Shown here piece after piece: positions 1 to 12,045 of a stretch of 64,000 nt of DNA (position 1 is the first letter of the stretch; every line of letters begins with the position of its first letter). The notes beneath the pieces were generated by a model. That model was not told the DNA's origin and ran no database searches. It was given only the letters and a program-made list of their open reading frames with translations. A program made the translations under genes and the position numbers. The stretch comes from Psilocybe azurescens (lineage: Eukaryota > Basidiomycota > Agaricomycetes > Agaricales > Agrocybaceae), in NCBI GenBank assembly GCA_023853785.1, contig JAJIRX010000730.1:62001-126000 (forward strand), written 5' to 3'.

Positions 1-1741
1 GTCAAGAGGTCGCTCATCCTTTCTTGTCGACCTCTGATACACGGTTGGCAGGAAAGTCGCGGTTGGCAGTTGTATTTGAGGTACTTTGTGCCCGCAAGTC
101 AATGAAAATGGTATGCCTCGGCACTGGGCAAGGATAGACGATGGGCTGGTCTACGCACGGTGCTCCGTAGCTTCCTGAACAATATGTGAGATGGCTCAAC
201 TGCTGTGAAGTCTCGGAAAGGTGTCCGGTATGTTGAATACATCGCTCCGGTACACACTTGTGCAAACCTGACTGAGTTCGAATAAAAGAGTAGTCATTGA
301 GGATCTGCAACACGCAATCTGCTTGAAGGAGAAAAAGAGAGGAGGAGAAAAAGAAAAACACTGAATCAGTGATGCGAAAATCATGTACAGTAAAATGGGT
401 ACTGACGACTCAGATTCCGGGGGATACACCATGACTGCAACATACAACCAGCGGGGTCTTGCTCACGTCGTCGGTACACAATCCGTAAATGAGATGAACT
501 ATCAATATTGAGGTTTTCTTCCATTACAGACCGAACCAGGCCCTGAAATTTCCGCAGCTTTCAGTGCTGGTAGCACGCGATGGCTCTCTCGCACTGTCTC
601 GACTCTATGCTGGCGGAATCCGAACAGTGTGTATACACCGTAATGCACTGGCATTCATTCAAGTTTTCCCGTCAAGTTATTCAGCGACCGGTCGTGTATG
701 TACATAGCGGTGTCACCATACAGTGAGATTGCTAGGTCGGGGTTAGACGACGAGGATTCCCATCCTTGTGTGGATTCCCATCCTTGTGTGTGGTCTGATC
801 AGGCGGAATCCGGGTGTATGATGAGGACAAAGGGCCCTGGATATGCAGCGCACCTGTCAGCACATCACAGAAATTCAATACTATCCCACATAACTTACGT
901 GGCGCCGACGTGTTCGGTGACTAGTAACAGAGAGAATTCCGAATTACAGCTGTGGAGCAGTGGGTCTGATAAACCCACTGCGATGGATCCGCTGCTTGGC
1001 TAGCGATTTCCACAGGACGTGCACGAGGTATCCATGTACGGAGATAAATCATCTGGAAAGTTTCTGAAAGTGAACGAGTAGAGGATGGTTCGGGCTGTGA
1101 AGGGAGATGCGTAGACCTGCAATTAAGAATGACGGGTGAGTGATGGTATGTATAATTGTTCACAGCCGGATGGGTTTACATACTTCATGTTAGATTGAGT
1201 CAAGTCTGAGGTTCTGTAAGTTCAATGAGCTGGATGGCCAACTCTTATATACAAATCGGAACTGCCATTTTGGCTTTCTCAAGATGGCAGAAAGGACCCT
1301 AACAATGATAAAGGGAGTACAGTCCGATTTCTCACTTCATGTACAAGGTATAAAGGATCACGACGACAAAGGGAAAATATATTTTAATTGGTGGTATTGT
1401 CGTATGAAAATGAAAATAGAATGTGCAAAGGTAGTCTTCACAAAAGTCTTTACTAGTCCTGAAAGAATTCTTCCGAATGAATATGAGATCAAAGAACAAG
1501 AGTGGACAAAAGCGCGTTTATAATTTGTAAATCTCACGGATCACTCCATTCACCGCAAGCTGAAGCTAACAGTAATTCAACTAATTGAGACAATGACTCT
1601 ATTGACCGGTATTCAGGGATATTCATAAGTATATAAGAGTGACACAACAATGGGACTGAACATAAACGATATTCGTAACAGCTCTAGAATATCAGCGAGT
1701 AGGAGCTTTGAAAATGGAACCAAAATAAATAAAAATATTCT
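1..1741. other. Intergenic stretch, no recognisable gene
   Basis: I see only short open frames on both strands, none with a recognisable motif or a convincing exon chain. A short direct duplication (ATTCCCATCCTTGTGTG, twice) lies near 755-792. The stretch is the 3' side of the aldo/keto reductase gene. A short gene split by introns could be missed by eye. Confidence 0.5.
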
Positions 1742-3235
<1,494 letters not shown>

Positions 3236-3308
3236 TAGAAAGCAGTGAGGATGCGCTGTGTGTGGGGGGTGAAATGGTCTGAGCTGTGAGTCGTTATTCT
3301 TCCCTCGC

Positions 3309-3314
3309 TTTATA
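3309..3314 (-). promoter_or_regulatory. TATA box of the aldo/keto reductase gene
   Basis: On the minus strand the sequence reads CTTATAAAG about 75 bases upstream of the ATG at 3,235, a normal distance for a fungal TATA element. Position and consensus match are the only evidence. Confidence 0.45.
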
Positions 3315-3319
3315 AGCAC

Positions 3320-4059
3320 TGGAAATGTGTGAGTAAGGCGTGATCAATGACCCAGTGCCATGGCTCAACTTCAGATCATATCTAGCAACTCAAGTTCGAA
3401 ATATAGGAGATACAGATTGCTTCCTAGGCGTATTGACGAAGGCGATTGGCGATTGCATGATTCTCTTGGTCTTCTTTTCTGTCTTCTTTATCTCGTTCAA
3501 TATACCGCTTTCAATATACCGCTAGCAGGCTCGAAATTCAGCCATGAGAAAAAGCCACTGGTACAGTTGGCGAACAATGTGGTCCAAAGACTGTCTATGA
3601 CTATTAATTACCTCTACTTTGCTTATTCGGTTATCGAGTCTGATCATCACACCTTGTTTAAAGCACTGTACGAGGCCTGGGATCTTGGTATGGTGGGTTT
3701 ACCATATGCGAGATCTGGGTATCAATGGACATGTGTATGAGTACTACGAATGGTATGTGCCATTGACATTTAAACATGTGCTTCACTCATCCCTGACCGC
3801 GGATTCTCTAGTCTCAAGAGTTTGAAGAATATGTCAGTGGCATTAGTCAGTTGCAGCCCCATGCCTTCCGAGATGGCCGAAGAAATAACCAAAATCGAGA
3901 AAATTGTCGAATTCGCTGAGATTTAGAAAGCAGTGTGGTATGTGCCTTGTATCTCCGTGGACCAAAAAAATCAAACTCTTTGAATCCACAGTCTAAAATA
4001 AAACAACACATTTTAGAGTCCAGGACACACATTGGGACAGATGGTAGATAACAGCAGAT
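3320..4059. other. Intergenic stretch, nothing recognised
   Basis: Several overlapping plus-strand open frames of up to 126 codons occur here, but they have no recognisable motif and no homologous partner in the window. I do not call a gene. Confidence 0.4.
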
Positions 4060-4215
4060 AACTACGAACGGTTCGAGAGTGCAGACTATCCAGACGCGTA
4101 TTAATATTACCGATTTTGTGACGAATTCAATTTTCCACCTTGGAAAGAGAAGAAGGTGAATGAGACACGCATTTGTATGGGCTCCGTGTGCAATCGTCCA
4201 CAGGACTTGGAACAG
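4060..4215 (+). repeat. Duplicated block shared with 18,306-18,455
   Basis: This segment aligns by eye with 18,306-18,455: both carry GACGAATTCAA, then a stretch ending in TATGGGCTC and GTCCACAGG. In one frame both encode a peptide with CDEFNFP or WDEFNLP followed by a lysine-rich run. In both places it lies just past the 3' end of an F-box-like family copy, on the opposite strand. So it looks like part of a converging neighbour gene duplicated together with that family. Both copies have stops and indels. The gene is not recognised. Confidence 0.6.
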
Positions 4216-4618
4216 CTTGTCTAGTTGCTATTGGGGAAGGGGAATCCGGGATCTGATGTGACTGGGAGCGATAGTGCGGAAGTTTTGAGGAACTCTATGA
4301 CATTAAACATGGATTCAGGTAAAACTGATAGTCTTTTTCGATAAGCGACCATAGGGAGTAACCAGGAAGGAGAAATGTCGTTTCTTCAAATGTGGCTTTC
4401 TTATTTACATACGTATGTATTGAGTATCATAAAAATATTACATGACTGAAACACTATCAGATTCTATAGTCTCTCTTGTCCGTTCTGAATAGACTTTTAT
4501 TTAGTGTTTCACACTGTACATAGGCCGGTTAGGACCGATGTATATTTTGGCTGTGTACACGTACCGAGAAACTACCACGGAACGAGTCAAGCACAAAGCA
4601 CACCGTACTGCAACCCTG

Positions 4619-6053
4619 CTACTCCTTCCACCTTACGTATACCTCCGTATCGGGTTTCTTCTCCAGCAACAATGGGAGTTGACTCTTGACATAGCTCCGA
4701 CATTCTTCAAAGAAGCTAGGTGGCTTCCAACTACTCCCTGATTCAGTCATTTCGGCCTCTACGCCAATAACGACACGCCTGATGGTGTCAAAGGCAGGGT
4801 GGACCAGGTGACTGTCCAGAATATTGATGTTGTGGCTCTTTAGACTTCCGATTACATCTCCAAGGATATCGTATCTCCGAAGCTGAAGCTGTATTTCGAG
4901 CTCGGTGATAACGGTAGAAATGTCATATCTGATGAGGTCGACTACAAGAGACAGAGAGGACGTCATGCCGTTGACAAATGAAATCCGATTGAGATGTTTG
5001 AGATGGTTGTAATTTATTGAGGGCGAATAATTCTGATGGAAAGGAAAGTATTCTTTAAGAATATGAATGTCATTTAAAAATAAGATCAACGATTATTGAA
5101 CGACTCACTGGAGTTAGTGTACAATGTGAGCGCCAACGATTGAAGATGTGGAGTGTTGTTAAGAAGTTCGTTCAGTTGTTCAAACATGGAAATATACATA
5201 ATAGTGACGTGTAACCTGGTTAGGGAAGGCAAAAGGGGGTCTTGAGTTAACGGTAATGTTATTTTTATCTGGGGATGTGGAAGAGCTATTTGCCCAAGTT
5301 CCGTAGCTGAAACAGAATCGTCAATGTCAAGAGATTCGAGTGGAACAGGTTTTGGATCCGAGGTGGTGTCGTTGTTGTGGCCAAATGGATATATAGACAC
5401 TCGTCGAAGATAGAGATGCTTGATCTTTGTGCCCTGTAAGAAATCGCGTGGTATATGTCGCACCACCTCGAGACAGAGTCGGGTGATATCGGATTCGCGA
5501 AGAAGGGCCTTGAATTCCTGTAGTAGTACTGAATTCATTGATAGCCAGTGCATTGCACCATAGCGCGGGTCGTCGTAATCGTCGTCGTCGCGGCGGCTCC
5601 AACGATACACATGTAAGGAAAGTGAGCAGATCAAAGATGCAGAATTTGTATGCAGCGGTGGCCGGAAAAGATTTCTGAAGATATATGCGAGATTGCCATC
5701 GTTGAGGGCTGGCATAACCTCGTTATAGTAGCCGATCATCTGCAAAGAGAAGGATGTGGCAAAGAGAACACCCCCGGCAAGGTGCTGAGGGTGTGTCCGC
5801 TTCGATTGATATCTGCGAGGCCCTTGATTCTCTTGGCTGTGTGCTGTATATCATGTCCATTGTTACGGTGTGGGACAAGTGATGAGAACCGCGCCTTATT
5901 TGCATGAATACGAAAGACGTGCGAGGAAAGTGCAACGGAGGAGATACTGGATACGTCGAGTATTCGGCATGCCTCGTCAATAATTTCATCCATAATCTCG
6001 GTGGGTAATGTAGGTACCACATGAGTAGTTTGAGCTTCTGCAGAGAGGGACAT
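4619..6053 (-). pseudogene. F-box-like protein, family copy 1, frameshifted
   Basis: Probable substrate-receptor protein of the basidiomycete F-box-like type, which in the family would recruit targets to an SCF ubiquitin ligase. The start at 6,053 gives MSLSAEAQ. The N-terminal block LPTEIMDEIIDEACRILD fits an F-box (LPxEI then a hydrophobic helix). The middle has leucine-rich-like segments (KIKHLYLRRVS, HLQSLALTLY), and the end is EKKPDTEVYVRWKE. One intron is likely near 5,108-5,036 (GTGAGT to CATCAG). Compared with copies 2 and 4, copy 1 lacks one base in a G-run just after LSTLPG (around 5,765). This moves the next exon, beginning IGYYNEVMPALNDG, into another frame. Apart from that one lesion the copy is open. 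Function is inferred only from the F-box-like start. Confidence 0.7.
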
Positions 6054-6098
6054 CAATACCACCGACTTGGCGAAATGAGGTGATGAGGTGGTTCTGGG

Positions 6099-6106
6099 TT
6101 ATATAA
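6099..6106 (-). promoter_or_regulatory. TATA box upstream of F-box-like copy 1
   Basis: The element TTATATAA lies about 46 bases upstream of the ATG at 6,053. The equivalent TATATAA is present upstream of copy 2 at 9,394-9,401. Conservation at both loci supports a promoter role. Confidence 0.5.
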
Positions 6107-6124
6107 CCCACTATAGTGTATATA

Positions 6125-6710
6125 CAGTCGAACCCCTCATAACCCATACCCCTCGGTGGACAGCCCAGACTATGGGTTATGAGGGGTTATGGGTTTCGAG
6201 AGGTGTACTAAAAATAGACTCGATATTTTGAGAAAAAATTGTCAAAAGTTTTCAGGGCTACAAAGCGAATACTACTTATATTGAGTTAGGGACCGTTCGG
6301 CTAGCAATGCTCCAGCAAGTATATCTGCCAAAATTGGGACCTAAGCCAGGATAATGCATTTTCGGGCATGTCGGCAATTATCGGAGCCTGAATGTACGTT
6401 TTTCGGCCATGTCACCTCAGAGTTCTTTGAAGCTTGCTAGCCGAACGGACCCTAAAAGAGGCTTCAGCGGCACATCACTCAAATGAGCCGTCAGTGAACT
6501 AAATATTTTACTACTAAATTAATGTCCAGGCCAACCTATAGTAGGCAAAACCTATGGGGTTTTCCGGCTGAGGGGTATAGGGTATGGGTTATTGCAGACC
6601 TATGGGTTATGGTATGCAATTCCCTGCGAACCAAGTCGGTGGACGGCTGAGGTTATGGGTTATAAGGGGTTATGGGTTTTGAGAGGTATGGGTTAAGAGG
6701 GGTCCGACTG
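6125..6710. mobile_element. Pogo/Tc1-like MITE with TA target duplication
   Basis: This 586-bp element starts CAGTCGAACCCCTCATAACC. The reverse complement of its right end is CAGTCGGACCCCTCTTAACC, so the terminal inverted repeats match over roughly 26 of 30 bases. Both ends are flanked by TA (6,123-6,124 and 6,711-6,712). It has no coding capacity. CAGT ends and a TA duplication are the signature of the Tc1/mariner/pogo superfamily (established knowledge). A relative lies at 33,510-34,052. It sits about 70 bases upstream of the start of F-box-like copy 1, so it may separate that gene from its distal promoter. Confidence 0.85.
6289..6452. mobile_element. Harbinger/Tourist-like MITE nested in the 6.1-kb MITE
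   Basis: This 164-bp element begins GGGACCGTTCGGCTAGCAA. The reverse complement of its end is GGGTCCGTTCGGCTAGCAA. It is bounded by TTA on the left and TAA on the right. GGG(A/T)CCGTT ends with a TWA target are typical of PIF/Harbinger MITEs (established knowledge). Classification is by ends only, because there is no coding sequence. Confidence 0.7.
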
Positions 6711-6712
6711 TA

Positions 6713-7877
6713 TAGCACTTGGGCGCTGTCGATGTACGTACATGAAAATCGCGATGGTCTGATTGATCAACATGATGAGATGGGGATCAGTGACAGTTTA
6801 TATTATTGTATACCAGACGTATAGGGGGATGATGGACATTTTGATGATCAGCGATTTCTTCGGGGAAGAGAATCCCATTCAAGAAGCTGGACCCATCGGA
6901 TACCAGCGTCCACAGCACTAACCTTACGATCCAGTGGCAATTAATTGCCATTGGTATATGTTGCACGTGCTTCCAGTATTATGCGCGGAGCCGGAAAGGT
7001 CGGCGACTGCAATCGTAAGTCATTGAAAACCAATAAACATCAGAGTCTGGTAGAGTCTGGTCCACGAGATTTACAGGCACCACCTCCGCCGGACTCTGCG
7101 CCGGACTCTGGGTGCAAACCACGTTATGTGACGAGTCGTGACGTTTCCATGCCCTTTTTCCCCACGTCATTGCCTACCGTTGTCCACCGTCTCTGGCCTC
7201 TTTGCGCCATATCGAGGAGCTAAGCTACATGACCACTCCCGTAGTCAAAGCATACAACTCAAAATAATGAATACTGAGTGGTGTATGTTAATGTACCAAG
7301 CCAGAAATGTCAATGCATGTTTCCAAGCAAAGCACGCCTCAAAGCAACATTTTGCAGGTGCCAGTGTCCGGCAGTGCCTAAGAGAGGGTTAACATGTCCC
7401 GTATGTACCTCTTTGACAACGTGAAACAATCTATTTCAGTAGCTGCTGGCTGTAATCAAGGAATTGACATCTTTTGTTTGACATTCCAGATGGCAATCTT
7501 CCACCCTATCTTAAGATCACTCCCCTCACTATCTGTGTAGGTAGAATTGGGAAGTAGTGTGGTAACACATGGGTCCCCATACGATGTACCGAGGCCGTAG
7601 CATTTTAAAAACAGTAATTATCTGACCTCGACAGTAACGCAATGTTGAAGTTCCGGGAATGTGTACGAAATCTTGAGTGAATACAGTAATAGAGAAGCTA
7701 AGCTCCTCAATCAATTCAAAACAAACTGGGAGAAATCGTGCGGACGTTACAGAGACGACGCAATTGGAGGAGCTTAATAAGATCAAAGATATGTTTTGGG
7801 TTTGTATGAATGTCGTATCTCTACAGAGAGACTACCATGGAACGAACCAAACACAAAGCACAAAGTAGTGCACCCTG
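6713..7877. other. Intergenic stretch, nothing recognised
   Basis: No motif-bearing open frame was found. The last 80 bases before 7,878 resemble the sequence just past the 3' end of F-box-like copy 1 (CACGGAACGA or CATGGAACGA followed by CACAAAGCAC). So the duplication includes the 3' untranslated region. Confidence 0.5.
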
Positions 7878-9320
7878 CTACTCTTTCCACATTACGTACA
7901 CCTCCGTATCGGGTTTCCTCTCCAGCAATAATGGCAGTTGACTCTCAACATAGCTCCGCCATTCTTCAAGGAAGCTATGTGGCTCGCACTTAGGCCAGAA
8001 TGCGGTTATGTCGACCACTACGCCAATGACAACATGCCTGATGGAGTCAAATGAAGGATGGGCGAGGTGTCTATCTAGGATATTGATGTTGTAGTCCTTT
8101 AGACTTTGTACTATATCGTTCGGGATATAGGTGCCGCAAAGTGAGAGCTGTATTTGGAGATCTCTGATACTAGCAGAAATATTGTTTCTGAGGAGGTCGG
8201 GTATAAGAGACAGAGAGGCCTTCCTGCCGTTGACAAATGAAATTGAAATGCGATTGAGATGTTTGAGATGTTTGAGATGTTTGTAATTTATTAAGCGTCT
8301 ACCCTGATTCCGAGTATGGTAATCTGTAAGAATATGATTTGCATTGAAAATAACATAAACGATTATTTAATTGCTCACAACGATTAATGTTCAATGTGAG
8401 TGCCAATGATTGAAGAATTGGAGTGTTGCTAAGAAGTTCGTCCAGTTGTTCAAACATGGATGTATGCTCAATGATGATGTGTAGCATGGTGAGGGAAGGT
8501 AATAGGGGACCATGAGTTAATGGTAACGGTACTTCTATCTTGGGGGTGGAAGAGGTATTAGCCCAAGTTTCATAAGTGAAACAGAATCGTCAATGTCAAG
8601 AGACTCCAGTGGAATGGGTTCTGGATCCGAGGTGTCGTGGTTGTCGCAAAATGGATAGATAGATACTCGTCGAAGATAGAGATGCTTTATCTTTGTGCCC
8701 CGTAAAAAATCCCGTGGTATATATCGCAACACCTCGAGACGGAGTCGGGTGACATCAGATTCGCGAAGAAAGGCCTTGAATTCCCGTAGCAGCTCTGGAT
8801 CTATTGATAACCAGTCCATTGCTCCATAGCTGGGATCGTCGTAATCATTCTTGTTGTCGCGACTCTAGCGAGATACATACCAGGAAAATGAGTATACAGA
8901 ACACGCAGGATGTGTGTGGGGACGTTTCCGGAAAAGGCTTCTGAAGATACATGCGAGGCTGCCATCGTTGAGGGCTGGCATGACCTCGTCATAGTAGCCG
9001 GTCATATTCAGGGTGAAGGATGTGGCGAAAGAGCATACACCCGGCATTGTGGTGATGGCCTGTCCGCTTCGAATGATATCTGCGAGGCCCCTGATACCCT
9101 CGGCTGTGTGTTGTATACTATGCCCCACAATACGATGTGGAATGAGTGACGAAAATGGCGCCTTATTTGCATGAATACGAAAGACGTGCGATGTAAGTGC
9201 GATGGATGAGACGCTGGATATGTCGAGCGTTCGGCATGCCTCCTCGATAATGTCATCCACAATCTCCACCGGTAGCGTGGAGAGCACGCAAGCGTCTTGA
9301 GCTTCTGCAAAGAGGGACAT
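7878..9320 (-). pseudogene. F-box-like protein, family copy 2, nonsense and frameshift
   Basis: Paralogue of the 4,619-6,053 gene, read from the ATG at 9,320 (MSLFAEAQ). It has the F-box-like block LPVEIVDDIIEEACRTLD, then VFRIHANKAPFSSLIPHR, MTGYYDEVMPALNDG, a leucine-rich-like part (KIKHLYLRRVSIYPF) and the end ERKPDTEVYVMWKE. Two lesions are clear against copy 1. A TGG to TAG change near 8,864-8,866 interrupts the segment before DYDDPSYGAMDWLS. One base is missing near 8,540-8,550 just after LGLIPLP, throwing the rest out of frame. The intron near 8,370-8,320 is still recognisable. The two copies have different lesions, so each decayed independently after duplication. Confidence 0.75.
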
Positions 9321-9393
9321 AGCTATGTGTGAAGCCCAAGCACCAGTATCTCACTGACGTGGCAAAGGAATGAGTCGATGGGCAATTTTGCTC

Positions 9394-9401
9394 TTATATA
9401 A
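9394..9401 (-). promoter_or_regulatory. TATA box upstream of F-box-like copy 2
   Basis: TATATAAG reads toward the ATG at 9,320, about 75 bases away. It matches the element found upstream of copy 1. Confidence 0.4.
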
Positions 9402-9849
9402 CCTGCCCGATAGCGGGTATGTATATGACGTATGAGTTAACCGCGCGTTACAGACATCGAGCGCCGAGGATGTCAATATTCAATAATTGATGACAGCCGC
9501 CGATGAGAATGGGGAGGACATGGATAGCAGTTTGTATCTGAATCAAAGTGCAACGAGAGTGAATATGAACGCAGAATGCCTTGGCGCATGTGTAAATAAA
9601 CAAGCGTTCATTCAGTCTCGGATATATGTGTGTTAACGCTCACTCTAGGAACGGGGAAGGGGTTAAGTACTGTGAGAGAGTCTAAAATACTGAGTGTAAA
9701 TGGTACTCGGCAGTGTTTAGTTGACAGACAGACAAGAGGTGGAAGTCAAAAAGTCAAAGGTAACATACACAAAGCTCGACCGCCACATCAAAATTCTGAA
9801 AACACGGGGTGAGAACAGGATAGTGTAGCCGTAGCTCACAATGCTAGCC
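9402..9849. other. Intergenic stretch, nothing recognised
   Basis: No coding or repeat signal was seen. It ends where a LINE fragment begins. Confidence 0.4.
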
Positions 9850-10080
9850 AAGACCGTGCGCGGTCTCAACTAATCCCATCTCCGACACTTACACACTTCT
9901 TGCATCGTCGCCAAAGTTTTTTACGCAAGTCTAGCATGGTGGAATGGCACGAAGAAATAGCTCCGACCTCTTGAGAAAGTCCGAAACCGCACCCTCAGAC
10001 TCATCTGTGCAGCATTCAAAACAACCCCTGCAGTCGCCCTCCCCGACTCCGAAGATGACGAGTTTGACGAGCACACTTAA
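9850..10080 (+). pseudogene. LINE ORF2 fragment, reverse transcriptase C-terminal side
   Basis: One plus-strand frame reads WWNGTKK, then LEKVRNRTLRLICAAFKTTP. This is the conserved segment after the reverse transcriptase in fungal Tad-like LINE ORF2 proteins, usually of the form WW.G...LE.VQNRALR.I.GAFRTTP (established knowledge). An in-frame stop separates the two parts, and nothing else of the element is recognisable nearby. It is a short dead remnant and appears unrelated in position to the LINE at 56.3-61.1 kb. Confidence 0.6.
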
Positions 10081-10679
10081 TCTAGTGGCTTTCCCTAAGA
10101 CAACTACGAGGCCTCTGGTACTTTATTCTATTATTCTAATTTTATTTTCCATGATTGTCTCTATGTTCTATGTACCATATAGTCCTTATTTTATTTTATA
10201 CCTCTAAATGTACCCTTTGATATACAGGTCCTCCGCACTCCACGATTTGAGTCTTAATACTAATAGGTAAAGTGATGTACTCGTTCACCTGCTCATCTTT
10301 GCACATCGATTGCTTGTTGCACAGTAAAAAACAGATCCAAAATATATAAAAATCAAAAGGAGTGTGTACACGTGACATCCTTCGCACGGACCTCCCCTGA
10401 TAGGCGATCAACGTCACTGGATGGAATGGAACCTCTACACAAACAAAGTTTGATACATGCACGTCGTTCTCCCGCTGTGAACAAACAAAACAGCATCGAC
10501 AGGATAGGACGGACGGACGTGCGAATCAGGTATTGACACCCAGGGCTGGGGCAGTGATGCCTATAGCTATCAGTCATTGGTAGCACTGTGTTCGCAGAGC
10601 TTGAGCCGTCCCTTGCTTGATCTCTCCTTGTCAGCCGCTAGACCACGATTTTCTATAGCCAAGCTCTTGAACCACAACT
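10081..10679. other. Spacer before cupredoxin-like copy A
   Basis: No gene was recognised. A short stretch at 10,368-10,396 (CACGTGACATCCTTCGCACG) resembles 18,270-18,292 (CACGTGACACCCTTCGCATG), so small fragments of the duplicated sequences are also scattered here. Confidence 0.4.
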
Positions 10680-11828
10680 ATGACGCTCGCACTTTCAACC
10701 ACACTGACGCTCACTCTACTGCCGTGTCTCACGCTCGGCGCCTCGATCCAAGTCCAAGTTGGCGCGAATGGGGGCTCGATTACACCCCGTCGTTTATCAC
10801 AGCTATGGACGGTGATACGGTGGTATTTATCTTATACGTCCCTTGTCCCTTGTCCCTTTTCCCTCCTCCGTCTGTTTTTCCCTCCGTTCTACCTTTTCCT
10901 CTGTTCTACCTTTCTCTCTCCTTTCTCCCGTCCCTTCGCCCCTTGCCCTTCTTCCATTCTATTCTCCTTTCACGTTTGATCGTTGACCTTCATACATCCA
11001 GTAACCCCAAAAACCACTCCGTCACGTAGACTTCATTCGTCTCCCCATGCGCGCCGCTCGCAGGCGGGTTCGACACAGGCTTGTAAGTCCCTTCTCTCCT
11101 GTCCTGTCCTGTCCTGTCCTCTTGCTCCTTCTGCCCTCTCTTACCTTCCGCAGTAACACATTCTTCCCACGGGCCGCCTCTTTCACATCATCCTTCCCCC
11201 ATTCGTCCCATTCCATCCCCCACCCCATACATACCCCAATTCCAGTCACACCACGCATATACGCTAACTAACACATTCTTCCCCACCTCCGGCATCCTGC
11301 TCCCCTCCGGAAGCACCACGAAAACATACACAACCCCGCCCGGCACCGGCGCCGCTCAACTCTAGTTCTCCTGCGCCCAAGCAATGCACGCCCGCAAGGC
11401 ATGGTGTCCGCGATCAACCCGCCCGCGTTGAACCACACCTTTTGACGCGTTCAAGGTAAACGCGCATGGGCCTGTAGGGGTAGCGACTGTTGCCAGCACA
11501 GGCGCGTGTGACGGGGGCGGGGACGGGGTGGGGGTGACGCTGATGAATACGCTGGGTTCGCATGATCCGTCAACAGCGAGCGGGAGCGTGTTCTCAGCGG
11601 CGAGCGTGCAGGACGGTGCGACGGGGAGCGCGTCGGCCGCAGATGTTCCCACCAGCACCGCCAGTGTCCCAACTGGTGGTGCTTGTACTGGTGCGGGAAG
11701 TGCGGGAAGTGCAGATCACACGGGGGGCGAAGACAGGCGGCGCGGTGAAGACCACGGCCGGAATGCGGAACGCAGCGCTCGCAGTCGGTGCTGTCTTCTT
11801 CGTTTTCAATTTCGCGGCTTTCGTTTGA
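10680..11828 (+). pseudogene. Secreted cupredoxin-like protein, copy A, heavily broken
   Basis: Remnant of an extracellular cupredoxin-like (plastocyanin-fold, serine-rich) protein of the kind common in mushrooms. The ATG at 10,680 gives a signal peptide (TLTLTLLPCLTLG), then SIQVQVGANGG. The expected next strand (DYTPSFITAMDGDTVVF) is in another frame. A pyrimidine-rich intron (about 10,838-10,985) follows, then NHSVT, a stop where CAG is expected, and TSFVSPCAPLAGGFDTGL. The third exon has LPSGSTTKTYT, then a TAG in place of the Trp of LWFSCAQA, then more indels. The C-terminus has AVKTTAGMRNAALAVGAVFF, a hydrophobic tail suggesting GPI anchoring. At least two nonsense changes and three frameshifts make it a pseudogene. 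The whole exon pattern is shared with 16,948-17,975. Confidence 0.75.
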
Positions 11829-11869
11829 AGGTCGGTTGCAGTTCCGTGGGCGGGCAGTGACCAGATATT

Positions 11870-12045
11870 TGGATAAGGTTTAGCGCACAGATCTTTTTTA
11901 TTAATTATTGCTGTTGGTATGTGGTATTGATTATAATCCTTCTAATTTGTCCCATCTTACTGTAATCACTGCGTTCTCTGAATATGTTGTGTATATCCAC
12001 TTAATCATGTATGTATGTATGTATGTATGCGTGTTGATATGGAGA
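11870..12045 (+). repeat. 3' flank of cupredoxin-like copy A, one of three copies
   Basis: The reverse complement of this segment aligns with 16,735-16,915 and 20,365-20,538. All three share an ACACGCATAC/ACACGCACAT-like block with tandem TACA, then TGGATATA, then a segment ending near TTAGAAGGAT. A (TATG)n microsatellite lies inside at about 12,007-12,030. This is the conserved downstream region of the duplicated gene. Confidence 0.65.

Noticed and set aside
11022..11860. Arg/Ser/Ala-rich frames overlapping cupredoxin copy A
   Set aside because: They are shadow frames of the GC-rich cupredoxin exons; the exon pattern matches copy B only in the sense frames.
12007..12030. TATG microsatellite as an independent feature
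   Set aside because: It is part of the conserved cupredoxin 3' flank, whose other copies have shorter tracts.
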